A stretch of DNA of 64,000 nt from Aaosphaeria pasadenensis (Eukaryota > Ascomycota > Dothideomycetes > Pleosporales), in the NCBI GenBank assembly GCA_022813625.1, contig JAKLMB010000054.1:1-64000 (forward strand), in the 5' to 3' direction. Positions 1 through 12,092 of the stretch are shown here, piece by piece. The notes beneath the pieces were generated by a model, which was not told where the DNA came from, searched no databases, and saw only the letters and a program-made list of their open reading frames with translations. Both the position numbers and the translations under genes were made by a program. Numbering within the stretch: the first letter of the stretch is position 1; the number at the start of each line of letters is the position of its first letter.

Positions 1-2520
1 TGCCCACCCTCTATGGAGTGTCTTGCTGATGGACCTTGACTCTTCCTGACTCCCACATCGTCCGCCAATAATGCGATGTGATGCACCTCACTGTCATAGC
101 CTGCGAGTATCCAAGGCTTACATGCTGTGTACATACTACAGAGTACATGCACATACATGACAATACCACCTGTGACCTCCTCAGCGGCTCTCTCCTGTGC
201 GTGCGCCCCGCTCCAAGGATGCAGGCACCGAACAGCGAAACGCCTACACGCCTCATCACCTGCACGCATCCCGCCTTCCCGGGGCCAGGGAATCCAAGCA
301 GGTCTCACTACAGGTACCTATATCGACCAACTTGTAAGATGAGGGGCGCTCAGGTAGTACCACCAGTGGCACCAGAGTGAACGCGCACCGTGGACAATTA
401 CCACATCCATGCTAGCTGCCGGTGCTGACCAGACTCATCATCGCTAACGCCAGCAGCGTGAACGAGCGAGCTGAAGAAGGCTGATGAGATGACACCAGCG
501 TTCATCGACGAGCTGCAAACCACTGCACTCACATAGGATATAGTTACGTGGAATAGATGTTCGGGCTGGGCTGAGTCCTCCGAGATCTGCTACAGAGACA
601 CAGATCGATCAACGGGTCCGCTATAAAACATTCACTATTGTGAGGCATGTTGCGTGAAAGGGAAAGATGAGTAGGAAGTGATTATCATACTTTAGCCAGC
701 CCGAGGTCGGTGGTATCGCTTGGGCCATGCACGTCTGACTGAGGTCCTACGACACAATACGAAGCAATGAATTGATGTCTGGCACAGCAATCAATCAAGA
801 TCAACGACCGTGAGACCCCGACTCGCGCATCAAACTCGCCCCAGAGGGTCACCGAAGAACGGGGAATGTCGAGGAGCTGCATCGACGACGCAGTATTCTT
901 ACGAGTAGGGACGATCCGCCAATGAATGAAGATTCTTGACGAGATTGAACGATGGTGAGCTGCAGCTTGAGGTTCAATGATTATTACCGCTTCGGTGCAC
1001 TTTGTACGGGACCCTGATGTGTTTTGGTGTAGTTAGGTACAGACCGTCCAGTACTCAGTACTCAGAAGAACAGACTGAGTCGTCTAGGCTTGATCTGGAC
1101 CCTGTCCCTGACATCGGCGGCCCACTCACTGAATCGTCATCCTCGTCCCATTTCCTATTTCCATCATCCCCATCAGCATCAGCACATCGTTCCAAATGTC
1201 AAATGTAATCTAAAACGGCTACTAGCTTTTCCCAGTGGAAAGATGAGCCTTCGTAATTGTACCTGCATTGGTACTCGTACAAGAAAAGAAGCCGAACTCT
1301 CCCAGTACCGTGTCCCAACATCCTGCACCGTTGGGCCAAACTAATACTACAATTACTGAATAGCGGGGACCGCAGATTGGTTTCAGGTGCAGGGCCCAGT
1401 CGCCAGTGTCAGATACTTGTAGTTACGCTCAATCTCGCAACGGTGAGTACCCAAGTAGAGTAGGTAGAACGTCTAAGGGGTCTTTCCGTGCTTCCGCCTC
1501 GGACATCCTAGGCAGGGCAAGCACAACGGCCCACGTCAGGCTCGTGGATAGCAACAAACCGTGGAGGAAGGCATGGCACCGATGGCTAGCTAGACTAGCG
1601 ATGTTTCGAGAAAAGGGATGGATGGCTAGAACGTGACGGAGAGGGAGGTTGTCAGGAAGCCGTGCACAGAGTGATTTACGCGAAGGGGAGGCGACTGGGA
1701 GCGGTCAAGCATGGTGGTGTAGCAATTGGGAAAGTACGGAGTAGTTTATCTAACAGGTACCTATAAAGATGGCACTGCTGTTGTTTTACCTGGACATTGT
1801 CTTCTTCTTGGTCGATTGGGATAATCCATTATATTACCTCGGTGCAGCACTGAATATGAGCATAACATAACCTAAACGTAAACCTAGATCTGTTTGATGT
1901 TCTTCGAAGATTCTGGAATCCCAAATCATGTCATACTATAAAATGGGTAATATTGATTCTCGAATTACGCCGCAAGTCATCTCGTAGTTATTACATCATT
2001 CAGATAATTAATACTCGTGGTTGTTATTCGTTGTTTATTAACGACTTACAACGGGCACATATGACAACAAGGGGCCGGTCATCGGGAGAATGGGAGTAGT
2101 TCCTCGTTCCTATTGGTTGGAACTCCTGATGACAACCTCTCTCCCCCGCCAACAGCTCCGGACCCCACATGGCAAACAAACCGTTCCTATCCGTTGGCCG
2201 GCTCTGGGGACATCAACTGTGTACCTAGGTATATCCACAACTACCTAACTACCTCAGTATTAGGGAGATGGATGGATGATATAATTATTCGTTTATTATC
2301 ACTGTCTGCGTACTACTGCTGAAGATACGACATGCTATTGCAGCCACAACTGTCACTGTCACTCCTACCACAACGCCTACGCCTACCTCTACCTCCACGT
2401 ACTACACTACCTCGGATCTCTCATCCAGATAACACACTTACTTCCGCAATTGCGACTACAATTAACTGTACTTCGGTCCCCAATCGCCTTTCCCATCTTT
2501 CTATTCACCGGTATTCCACA
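1..2520. other. Intergenic, no gene seen
   Basis: Open frames here are short, overlap one another on both strands and show no recognisable domain. The stretch holds short palindromic pieces (AGGTACCT at 312 and 1755) and one TACGGAGTA at 1735, both of which recur in the window. From about 2300 the + strand becomes rich in C and T, as in fungal promoters, just before the hydrolase gene. Confidence 0.6.
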
Positions 2521-3669
2521 ATGGCTCAGCGTCGGATCAGTACGTCCACACCCTTCCCTCGCTCTCGACCATGCACTCACTCTCTATACAGCGAACCCCG
2601 CCCTGTTGTACGCGTCTATCCATCCCTCACGTCTCACACGCATGCGCCTCGAGTGCCCCATACTGATGTAGCCCCCAGTATCTGCGATTTGCAGGATAAA
2701 TTCCGGCCCGCCATCCATGAGTTCCCCAAGGTCATTTCTACAACCCAGAAGATGCTCAAAGCGAGTACGTAGGCAATGCCATCCCCAACACCCACCTATG
2801 TGAACGAGCATGGGAAATTCTCAATACTGGTGTGCCTCGATGCTGCGCCATTGGGATCTCCAGGCCCGCTAGACCGAGGGACTGGGTACACCAGTACCTG
2901 CTTCGATGTCACCCACGCACCGAACCTGCCCCATGGCCGCTGACAAGGGCGCAGGCCAGATACTCAATATCCCCGTCTTCGCCACAACCCAGAACAAAAC
3001 ACGACTTGGCGAGACATGCCCAGAGCTAGGGCTGGACGCTGCCGATGGCGTGAAGACAGTTATACACGCGGATAAGACCATGTTCTCCATGCTGTACGCT
3101 CTTCCCGCTTCCTCTTTGGCCCTGCGCTCTTCCTCGGTCGTCTGACTGTGCTCCTGTAGAACTCCCGAGGTACGCAAAGCTTTGGACAAATTCGACTCGA
3201 AGCTATCCTGCGTCATCGTCGGCATCGAGTCCCATATCTGTGTGAGTATAGCAATACACTCGGCGTCTCGACTAAGCCGCTAATCTCGGATCAGGTCACA
3301 CAAACAACGCTTGATTTGTTGCACGAGGGACATAAAGTCTACATTCTCGCCGACGGTGTAAGCAGTTGTAATAAGGAAGAAGTACCGATCGCCCTAGCTC
3401 GACTCCGCCACGAAGGCGCCGTGGTCACCAGCAGCGAAAGCTTCCTCTACGAATGCATGGGCGACGCAGGAATCGAAGAGTGAGTTGAGAATTCAGGGTT
3501 TTGCCTTGATTTGCCTTCTTTTCATACTCGCCAGTTTCTCAATTCCCCCAACAAACCCGTGTCGCAATATCACTGACGCAATGTTCCTAGGTTCCGCCAG
3601 ATAGCACGTTTGGTCAAGGAGACATCCTCATCTACGAAGGATACACTCCAAACACTTTGTAAAATTTAG
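2521..3669 (+). CDS. Isochorismatase-family hydrolase (ISOC1/2-like)
   Basis: Model with six exons: 2521-2539, 2672-2764, 2955-3093, 3160-3241, 3295-3479 and 3591-3669, giving 198 residues, the usual size of this family. All five introns have GT/AG ends and the frame stays open. The protein starts MAQRRITPSICDLQDKF; the Asp of CDLQD would be the first residue of the Asp-Lys-Cys triad, and Cys in GIESHICVTQTT the nucleophile. The core ILNIPVFATTQNK and VYILADGVSSCN segments match fungal and animal isochorismatase-domain proteins. Most members have no known substrate, so a hydrolase of small amides or esters is as far as the sequence allows. Reading through the first intron would give a long low-complexity N-terminus; the 19-base first exon is preferred because it restores a normal start. 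Confidence 0.85.
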
Positions 3670-4108
3670 TGTACCCAATTTGCTTCGCCAATATCACACG
3701 TTTAATTAAATCTCGTTCCATCGCTATGAGTGGCGCTTCCAATTTCGTCGTGCTCAATTTATATCTATTAATATCAACGGAGAATTTCGCCAAATTCTCT
3801 GAAATGAGTCTGGAACGAATCATGATATTGCCGGATCGCTAATCGCCGTGCTAGGGCTCACGATATTGTACGGACCGTACCCACTTGGGACAATGAATTG
3901 GGTTGTCGGATGTGCTGCTCATTCTGTTTCTTCTCTGTCGTCCAAAACTCGATCGGCAAAAGCTAACTCCGATGTAAGATTCGCCATCCCTGGGCAGTAT
4001 CTCCTTCATGCTTTATTTTATAATACAGAAACATAGTATTTCGAAAGTCACCCTGGAGGCTTCCCTTACCGGTTTTCCAGAATACCAAGATTCCCATCTC
4101 TAACCTAC
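3670..4108. other. Intergenic between convergent genes
   Basis: This gap separates the 3' ends of the hydrolase (+) and acetate kinase (-). I see no coding sequence or clear element, only presumed 3' UTRs and terminators. Confidence 0.55.
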
Positions 4109-5455
4109 CTACTTGTGGCTGAATCTGTCCCGGTCTTCGAGTACACCCCTTGCCATTTGCAATTGTTCATCCGTTTGACATATCAAAGTCCTAAACCGGC
4201 TTCCAGTCTTACTGATATCAGTAACCACCTGTTCAGGCGATTGTTTGTTCTTGTCCGAATCGATCTCGAAACCCAGGCACCTCACACCCTTCACTACCTC
4301 TTCCCGCAACCTCGTACCCTTCTCTCCGATCCCGCCCGCAAATACCAGCCCATCAACATTCCCATCGAGTTTCACAAAGTAAGGTCCCACGTAGTTCAAG
4401 ATACGATCCACGAAGATATCAAACGCCAACCTATCCTCCTCTCTCTCCGACGCACTGATCGCTCCGAAATCAGTCGTCCCCGTCAAGCTCTTCCAGCCCG
4501 ACTTCTTATTCAGAATCTCTTCCGCCTGCGTGATGTGCAGATTCGCAGACGAAGCACGGGACGGCTTCCCCGCAGAATGCGTGAAGTGAAACATCAGACT
4601 AGGATCTATGGAGCCAGAGCGCGTGGCGCCAGGCAGACCAGCCAGAGGCGTCAGGCCCATCGAAGTGTCGAACGAACGGCCGCTCCGTATGCAACAAGCA
4701 GAGGCGCCCGAGCCTAGATGCAGCGCTATTATATTCAGCTCTTCTTTGGGCTTGTTCAGGTGCTGGGCGACCTAGACGCACGCTGTCAACAAAGAGATGC
4801 CCCTCGAGTGGGGCGGCCTAGGATCGTATTCAGACCAGAAGCTACGGGTACTCACAGCATGAACAATAAAGTCGTACGAGATGCCATGGAATCCATACTT
4901 CTTCAACTTGTTCCTCTTCGCCACGGACTGGTCGATAGGGTAGGTCTGGATATGCTCTGGGATGCTGGTATGAAATGCGGAGTCAAAGTAGGCGACATTG
5001 ATAGCATGTGGCAGCAGTTCCGACACCGACTTGACGATGCTCAGCGCGGGCGCATTGTGCAGTGGCGCCAGGTCGCTCAGCTCTTCAATGTGGTGGTACG
5101 TATCTTTGTCGATGACCTGGCTGCGCGGGTAGTCCCCGCCGTGGACCACGCGATGGCACGTGTACTGTATATCTTCTTTCTGCGCCAGTTCCGGGAGTCC
5201 AGAGTCCTGCGTCAGGTGGTCTAGGATGAAGCGGAAGGCGGATTCCTGCGAGTCGATGTCGGATAGCTCGCGGTCTTTGATGCGCGTTTCTCCGCGGGTG
5301 TATTTCAGCTTTGCGGGCGGTGCGGTGAGGCCTGAGACTTCGGCTTCTGCGAGCTGGATTGGGTCGATCTGTGAGGAAGATGATGGAGGTGATTTATAAA
5401 CTGATATCTTGACGGATGAAGAGCCCGCGTTTATAGAGAGGATTATGTTCGACAT
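4109..5455 (-). CDS. ackA: Acetate kinase (fungal, two exons)
   Basis: Exons 5455-4856 and 4771-4109 join in phase 0 to give 420 residues, the normal length. The N-terminus MSNIILSINAGSSSVKISVY is the phosphate-binding ASKHA signature, followed by CHRVVHGG (substrate-binding Arg), KKYGFHGISYDFI, LHLGSGASACCI and a C-terminal VFAGGIGEKG. The enzyme interconverts acetyl phosphate plus ADP with acetate plus ATP in the cytosol. In fungi it is thought to work with phosphoketolase (Xfp), which makes acetyl phosphate from xylulose-5- or fructose-6-phosphate. No phosphoketolase lies in this window. The single intron has a GTGAGT donor and a CTAG acceptor. Confidence 0.95.
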
Positions 5456-5699
5456 TGTGCCTTTGGATCATAGACTTTTTGCTTGAAAATTGGTAGCGGC
5501 TATATTATTTCGAAAATACTTTTGCCTCTACAGGTATTAAGGTGCTTTCCCGGATTGTATATCGTTCTCCAGCACACAAGCCTAGTATTTTATTGAAGTC
5601 TAATCATCGGAATTGGGCGGCAACTACTACGCAAGAGACTACAACTTAGTTCTCCCCTCGCACCTAACTAAACTCCACTCCTAGGACATTCATTTCGTC

Positions 5700-5732
5700 A
5701 CTATGCGTCTACTATGCGTCTACTATGCGTCT
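5700..5732. repeat. 11-base tandem repeat, three copies
   Basis: The unit ACTATGCGTCT occurs three times head to tail, directly upstream of the acetate kinase gene. It is a short minisatellite with no evident function. Confidence 0.85.
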
Positions 5733-6236
5733 ATTGAAAATTACCTTTCCAAAATCATTACATTTTCCCAGCAAATTGACATTGCAAAAGAAGTGCGGGC
5801 AAAGTGTAAAGTGTAGACGGCGTAGTCGCGACGTATGACGTCAGAGATATTTATCTTTCCGAAAGAGTGAAATCCACAACAAGTGCGGGAAGTTGTCGAT
5901 TTTATGGTTATGTAATTGTGATCAACGGATTTATCTTGTAACATTTAATTGGTAGGCAATTACTGTTGCTCGTTCTCTCAGGAAGATGCAGTAGATTGCT
6001 TTATCCTCCTGTCGAAGCAATTTTCCTGAGGCGAAAATCAGTGTCGAGGTTCGTTCTTCGGTCACTCTATCCTTATGTCTAAGGGCCAGATAGAAGACGA
6101 ATTACACTTTGGGGGTTTCTGAAATTTTGGTCGAGAGAGTGTGGAATATGACACCATGAGATTTTTTCTGTGGCTCGCAATGAAGTAAGTCTTGTATCTG
6201 GGTTTTGGTTTGTGCCAATATATAAGTTTAAGTCTT

Positions 6237-6312
6237 GGTCTATGTCTATGCCTATGTCTATGTCTATGTCTACGTCTATATCTAATTTCAAGTCTAAGTC
6301 TATGTCTATGTC
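6237..6312. repeat. Hexamer microsatellite (TCTATG)n, imperfect
   Basis: About a dozen copies of the hexamer TCTATG and variants (TCTACG, TCTAAG, TCAAGT) run through this stretch. Read on the minus strand it makes open frames of Asp-Ile/Asp-Val or Arg-His repeats, which are by-products of the repeat and not genes. Confidence 0.85.
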
Positions 6313-6425
6313 TCATGATCTATTCTAATATGCGCCAGATGACTGAAAAGCTGAGGCCAAACTCCTGACAATGCGACCCATCCATCTAAAGCTTCCTTCC
6401 AGCACCTATCCCAGCTAGGTTGCAT

Positions 6426-7840
6426 CTAGTCGCACTGCGTGGTGGTGTCCTCGATGTCACGCTTGTTGTACTTCTTCTGGTGCAGCTTGACGATTGCATC
6501 TTCGCATGCATCCATCAGGGTCTCAAGTTCAGCTCCCGGAAAAGGTTCGAGGTCACGCAACTCAACAATTGGAGCCTCTTCATTCGACCCGAAGACTTTT
6601 TCCATCTTTTTTCCCCGAGCTCCGATCTGGCCATGTCTCATTGCCTTGTCCATAAGACTCAAAAGATCCATCTGCTCCACAACCTTCTTTGCCTTAGGAT
6701 CATAACCTTGCACATAATTCACAAACTTTTCCACTTCAAGCTCTGCCGCCTTAATATCGTCCGCCTTGTCATCCCAGGTCTCGGTGACTGCGTCTGTCTC
6801 GCCGACCTTCCACGCGAACTTGGTTTTGCCAAGTTTGTCGTCCTTCTTCGTGATCTTCTCGATGATATCGTACAGGGATACCTTCTTGTCCTTGAACTGT
6901 TCTGCCAGCTTCTTCTCGATGAATTTGTCGTACATCGCGACGAAATTAGTGCGTGGCATGACCGGAAGCAAATGCTTTGGCCCTTTCGAACGGTCCGTTT
7001 TCTCGGCGAGAACGCAGTACGAGGCTAAGAGGGAGAAGAAACCAAGAAATTCCTCATCTATGTCGGCTGGTTTGATAGCCTTGAACGTTTTAAAGTCGTC
7101 CTTGTCAACAATCTCGATGTTCTTTGACCATAGGATTGTTCCACTGGTAAGTGGACCCTTGGTTCCGGCCTTCCAATCTTTCAAAATTTGTAGAATGCCT
7201 CCCAACGGCAATGCAGTCGTCACCTGTGGGGTGATCTTTATGCTCTTAGCATCAATCGCATCCTTTGGCCACTGGACGATCCAGTCGCCTTGATCGTTAA
7301 AGTCTTCGACTTTGACTTTGCATCCACTGTTTCGGCAGGGTGCCCATGCGTCCTGTGCACGTATGTCAGTAAGCGAAAGCATAGAAACGGGCAGTGAACA
7401 TCAGTTCGTACCATGTACTTGATAATTTCTTGTCCGATCTCCTTCGTCTTCTGGTCTCCAACCTTGTACGTGAGACCATCGACGATGATTTCTGGCATGA
7501 CTGTTACAAGATTGCTAACCTCGACAGTGAGTTTCCAAGGTTGCGTTATGTCAAAGTCAAGGCCGACGGGTGTCATCGTGCGGCCCTTGACCAACTCTCG
7601 TTTTGCTCCTTCCATATCGGTAGGGCCTTTGATGACAAAATTACCGAGTTCGAATTCGAAACCAATCCCAGCGGGTACTGCGCGCCGAGACAGTTCATTG
7701 GCGAACAGTTGAGATGGCACTGATGACACGGGGTCAAAAAGGCTTGTAAAGGCAAGAAGTAACGAAAGGGCGGTACTGGCCCCGAAGAGCTGCTGGCCTC
7801 GGGGTGTGGACAGCATATCGGTTGCTTTTCTCGAAGGCAA
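6426..7840 (-). CDS. Secreted protein of unknown function
   Basis: Exons 7840-7412 and 7352-6426 (59-base intron, GTACGA donor, CACAG acceptor) give 451 residues. The start carries a hydrophobic segment (SALSLLLAF-like, about residues 19-34) after a short basic stretch, consistent with a signal peptide; an in-frame Met at residue 9 is an alternative start. The mature part has an early GIGFEFELGNFVIKG segment, two cysteines in CRNSGC, and an ITPQVTTALPLGG segment, then a lysine-rich helical C-terminal half. I do not recognise the family. The early G-x-EFE and central PQVT patterns faintly resemble amidoligase or glutamate-cysteine-ligase-type folds, but that is a weak guess. It could equally be a lineage-specific secreted effector-like protein. 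Confidence 0.8.
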
Positions 7841-9138
7841 TAGTGTATGATAGAGAATTGGTATTGCAGATTGATGAAGTAATGCAGAAAAGATATTATT
7901 GTGCAGCTAATGATGCAGTATGGTTTTGATGATGTACGGAGAGATGTAATTACAGATTTATATATAAAGGAAAGATCTATAGAACATCGATTGAAGTCAC
8001 TGTGTTCTTCTTGACTTCATCGTGCTACTGTGTACCATGCATTTCGTGTTGGCCACGATTGCCTACCCTTCAAGACGTATACCTGTATTGAAGCCTCATA
8101 CTTTGTCCATACGACAATGAAGGAAACTTGGAGGAGGAGGACACCGTGAAGGTATTCGAAGCCACTGAACTCGGGTCTGGCTAATTTTGGGTTCGAATGC
8201 GAGCATGGAAATGAAATCTCGACCAACTCTATCAAGATTGGACCGAATTCAGGGAGAAGGATTAGTTCCAAGCTTCTCTGGATGATCGACCACACCTTTC
8301 CTGTGATCCGGTCATTGATTGGAACACACTAAAGCCGTGGCAAAGCCATGTCCTCAGAGAGGATTGTTCATTCAGGACACCTCTGGATATTCATACGGCG
8401 GTAGTACAAATTCATCAGCCAGTCCGATGGCATAGTGAGCCTATATTGCTGTTGGGGCCGTCTCACGCAGCATCGATCCTTCATCTTTGGTGGTCAAAGC
8501 CTTGTTATGAGCATCGGTACATCCTTAGAAATGTATCCAGATTCTGCAGGCTACTCTTTTGCGATTGAGGCACATAGATCTATGTCAAGTATTTGACTAG
8601 TCATCTTATCAAGAGATGAATCTAAATCAAAATGCTTGAGAGCTGTTTACAGATTAGTATTACGGTGGTCGGAATAAACTTCGATCTAACAAAATTACTA
8701 ATTACCGGAAACAGAAGTATGCTGAGCGCCCCATGAGGCACAGCCTTACGCATCACCGACCGTGTGTCCAGTCGGCGTCTCCTCGTAAAACGATCCGATC
8801 TTGGACATCTGAGCACAAACCATGCCATGATCCTGCAATGACGGAACCTTGACTGAGATGCCCGCCAATCCTGTCAGAGCGACGCATTACCGCCACGACT
8901 ACTACTCATGAGTTCTTGGGGTTTTCCCAACCTAGAGCCTTGGTAATCGCCGTTACTATTGTCAGGAACACCGGGCTATTCAAAGCACTGATAACATAAG
9001 CCAGCCCTGGCGCTCTCGTCCTTCATCTTGCGCCCTCGCATCATTGCAGACAATTAAAGGCATTGTCAGCTCGTGCAACTTGCTTACTCACTCGCTACGT
9101 AAAACCATCATTTCGCATGTCCGTCAACCTACAACCCA
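7841..9138. other. Intergenic between divergent genes
   Basis: Upstream regions of the secreted-protein gene (-) and the F-box-like gene (+). A 92-codon frame on the minus strand at 8017-8295 lacks any recognisable feature and is not called. Confidence 0.5.
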
Positions 9139-9924
9139 ATGATCATCATGCCAACTTCTCTCTTCACGTCTCTTCCAACTGAGCTCATCTGTCAAGTGTT
9201 CCAATGGTCAGACGACTTTTCGGCAGTGGCCGCACTTGCCCAAACAGCACGTGTCTTTTACAACAGCTGGCGAGAAAATCCCACCCCCATCTGCCGGGCA
9301 GTTGCACCTCGTGTCTTATCCAACATCGGCGCCGCCGAGCGATTACTCAACGTGCAGGAGGAAGCTGAAGCTGAAAGTCCAACGCAGCATGAGCAAGGAC
9401 CAAAGCCCATCACTCGAGCCAAGCGCCTCCTAGCCAACGCTCGTTGTGCCTCAGCTGCCAGTAATAGATGGGTAGAATTTTGTCATATTGAAAATTTCAG
9501 AAATGACAGCGAGGGTAACCCAGTGCCCATGAGACCACATGAGATCGCACGGTTTGAACATGCCTTCTATTGTGTCTGGACTATTGGAACCATGGAAAAA
9601 GCTCCACACTTGCAAAAGCAAGCATCCGCATTTCTGGACCGTACTAGCCCGGCAGATTTAGCCCGGCTCGACGAACTGGCAACATGGGCTTCAAATTACA
9701 ACGATAATGACTTCGAATCAGTGGGTCTTGATCTTGAAAGTGAAATCTGGCGGGCCGGGTACTCTCTGGTCTCGGATCGGTGGAGTGCATGGCAGGCTAG
9801 CGAGGAGAATAAGGGACCACGAATCTATATGTCCTCCAAATACGATGGTCCCATAGGCTTCTTTGCTTTCTTTGATCATACTCAAAGATGGATAGATATG
9901 ATAGAAGAGAACGGGAAGAAATGA
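9139..9924 (+). CDS. F-box-like protein, intronless
   Basis: A single exon of 261 residues starts ATG ATC ATC ATG, so the true start may be residue 1 or 4. Residues about 6-50 (SLPTELICQVFQWSDD, then ALAQTARVFYNSWRENP) have the leucine-proline start and helix pattern of fungal F-box-like domains. The rest, about residues 90-261, is helical with many aromatic residues (RWVEFCHIENF, YCVWTIGTM) and resembles the uncharacterised C-terminal parts of many fungal F-box proteins. Such proteins bind Skp1 in SCF ubiquitin ligases, but the substrate cannot be told from the sequence. No intron is needed. Confidence 0.7.
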   Translation: MIIMPTSLFTSLPTELICQVFQWSDDFSAVAALAQTARVFYNSWRENPTPICRAVAPRVLSNIGAAERLLNVQEEAEAESPTQHEQGPKPITRAKRLLANARCASAASNRWVEFCHIENFRNDSEGNPVPMRPHEIARFEHAFYCVWTIGTMEKAPHLQKQASAFLDRTSPADLARLDELATWASNYNDNDFESVGLDLESEIWRAGYSLVSDRWSAWQASEENKGPRIYMSSKYDGPIGFFAFFDHTQRWIDMIEENGKK

Positions 9925-10846
9925 AAGCATCTTGAAGCTTATGCATCCGCGACCGGAACATTAGTTTCCAATGCAATGTATGGTCTGTCTCTGAATACAT
10001 CTCTTTACATTAAGTGAATCTAAAATTGTATTGGATATCCCAGGAATTGCGCTCAAAAGAGTGCAAGGCCACAAAAACAATAGCTTATGTATCAAGGCGA
10101 GTTGGGGATTGATATTTGTTGTATCGTCATGCCCACCCACATCTAAGGAGTTTTCCCTCGCTCCTGTTTCAACCATGTATTGAGATTTTAACATGATATT
10201 CTATGATAACATAGATTAGTGACACAATTCATCTGAACGGCCTTTTTCACGCGATTCCAAAGTGGAGAAGACATGTACAAGGAGGAAGATGACTGTTTTC
10301 CTTCCCGAGGGCGGTAACCGGCGTCACATTCACGTAGTTCGCTTTTCCATGCTTTGACTCATTGATGACTGTGGCGTGCCTACATTGACGGAACTTTCCA
10401 ATGGTGCGGGCGGTTGTTCATGTACTACACCTTTGAGCAGATACGTACTCGTAGAATCGTCCCTTTGTGCTCCAAATATCGTTGATGAAGCAATGGTAGA
10501 CATCGCAAACTCCATATTCAAGATATCTGGATTTTATTGGGTAGAGTCATCAACATCCTCAACCCCTATGGGTACCTAGATAGGTACGTCGTAAAATCAT
10601 TGATCCCCACGGAATCAAACGTTACGAGGTGTAGCGCGCGGCCGCGGTCCGGGTACCATTCCCGAGCAGGCCCTGGCGATTCCTTCCGCTAGCATGAGCG
10701 ATCCTTATCGCCCACCCGTCGTGGAGAATGAAACCACAATCATTGTACTTACTGTGCACTGTATCACAACATGTTTGCATGCTCTTGACATCTTTGACTG
10801 AAACAAACATTCTCGCATCACGTTAGCACAGCCCTAGGATATCACA
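9925..10846. other. Intergenic, no gene seen
   Basis: Presumed 3' UTR of the F-box-like gene and promoter of the hydroxyacid dehydrogenase gene. Short open frames on both strands show no domain. Confidence 0.5.
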
Positions 10847-12092
10847 ATGCCGGCGGACGGTGATGACGCCAGCCCCATTACCATCGCCGAAGTCAAGGAT
10901 ATTGCCCGCAAACGACTGCCGAACAATGTATGGCAATACTATGAGACAGGCACTGACGACGAATTCCTAGTCGAGCGCAACGAAGCTATCTACAAAGAGT
11001 AAATTTCCAATTTTGATGTATTATCTTGTGCCGTGCCAATCGAGGACTAATTGCTCTTCTGCTAGGCTTTTGCTTCGGCCAAAGTTTTTGCGCAATGTTC
11101 GCGACGTTGATACATCAACCACCGTGTTCGGGAAACATTATGACTTTCCCATTGCCATCGCGCCCAGCGCTTACCAGAGACTTGCTGGTCATCAGGGCGA
11201 GGTCGACATTGCTCGCGCCGCCTTTGCCCTTGGCACAAACTTGTGTCTTTCTTCCAATGCCACAACGTCCATAGAAGATACGGCGAACGCGCTTGGCAGC
11301 CGTGATTCAAAGTACCCTAATCCATGGTTCCAGCTCTATGTTTTAGGTAATCGCAACGCATCTGCTGATCTAATCCGTCGTGCTGAGGCGGCTGGGTACG
11401 AAGCGCTGGTTTTGACTGCGGACATGCCTGTTCTGGGCAACCGTTTACACGAAAGAAAACATGCGCTCGTCATGCCAGAGCATTTGAGTATGGCAAACTA
11501 TGCGGGCCGCAAAGCAGGTGCGGTATCCAAGGGTAGATTGTTGCTTAATGCTGCAACCGCGAAGGAGGCGCAGGATATCATTGCCGAGCATTCACCAGCT
11601 CTTCCGGACACGAGTATGCACTGGGATGAGGTCATCCCTTGGCTTCGCTCTCAAACAAAAATGAAAGTACTTGTCAAAGGCATTTTGACGTATGAAGACG
11701 CGCACCTGGCACTCAACGCAGGTGTTGATGGAATCGTCGTTTCCAACCACGGCGGACGAGCCCTCGATGGCTCTGTATCCACTCTCGAGGCTCTTCCCGA
11801 GATCGTAGATGCAGTGCGTGGCCGAGTTCCCGTCATATTCGACGGCGGGATCCGTCGCGGCAGCGACGTCTACAAGGCTCTAGCTCTTGGTGCGGACCTC
11901 TGTCTCGTAGGCAGACCAGCACTCTGGGGCCTCTCGTACAATGGGCAGAAGGGTGTAGAGCATGTGCTTCATATCCTTGAAAGGGAGTTTTGGCGAACAA
12001 TGACACTGACAGGCGTAGTCAATGTCAATCAAATAAACAGAACCATGCTAGGCAAGGCGAAGATACACGGATTTGGGATTGCAAAACTATAG
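10847..12092 (+). CDS. FMN-dependent 2-hydroxyacid dehydrogenase/oxidase
   Basis: Exons 10847-10998 and 11066-12092 give 392 residues. The first exon encodes MPADGDDASPITIAEVKD and the conserved YYETGTDDE, and the splice restores LLLRPKFLRNV. The family signature is SNHGGRALDG around residue 280, where His is the active-site base, followed by the FMN phosphate-binding FDGGIRRGSD and LGADLCLVGRP. Fungal members oxidise L-lactate, glycolate or similar acids. There is no N-terminal cytochrome b5 domain, so this is not a classical mitochondrial cytochrome b2 lactate dehydrogenase; it is closer to the (S)-2-hydroxyacid oxidase group. No obvious peroxisomal SKL-type end is present (it ends GIAKL), so the location is open. 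Confidence 0.93.

Larger units (their letters stand above)
5456..6425. other. Intergenic with tandem repeats
   Basis: No gene is visible. The stretch contains the upstream region of the acetate kinase gene, a triplicated 11-mer near 5700 and a TCTATG hexamer array near 6240-6312, followed by the 3' flank of the secreted-protein gene. Confidence 0.55.

Noticed and set aside
6062..6316. Frames of Arg-His and Asp-Ile repeats
   Set aside because: They are translations of the TCTATG hexamer array.
8017..8295. A 92-codon minus-strand frame
   Set aside because: Lacks an identifiable domain and lies in the divergent promoter interval of two called genes.
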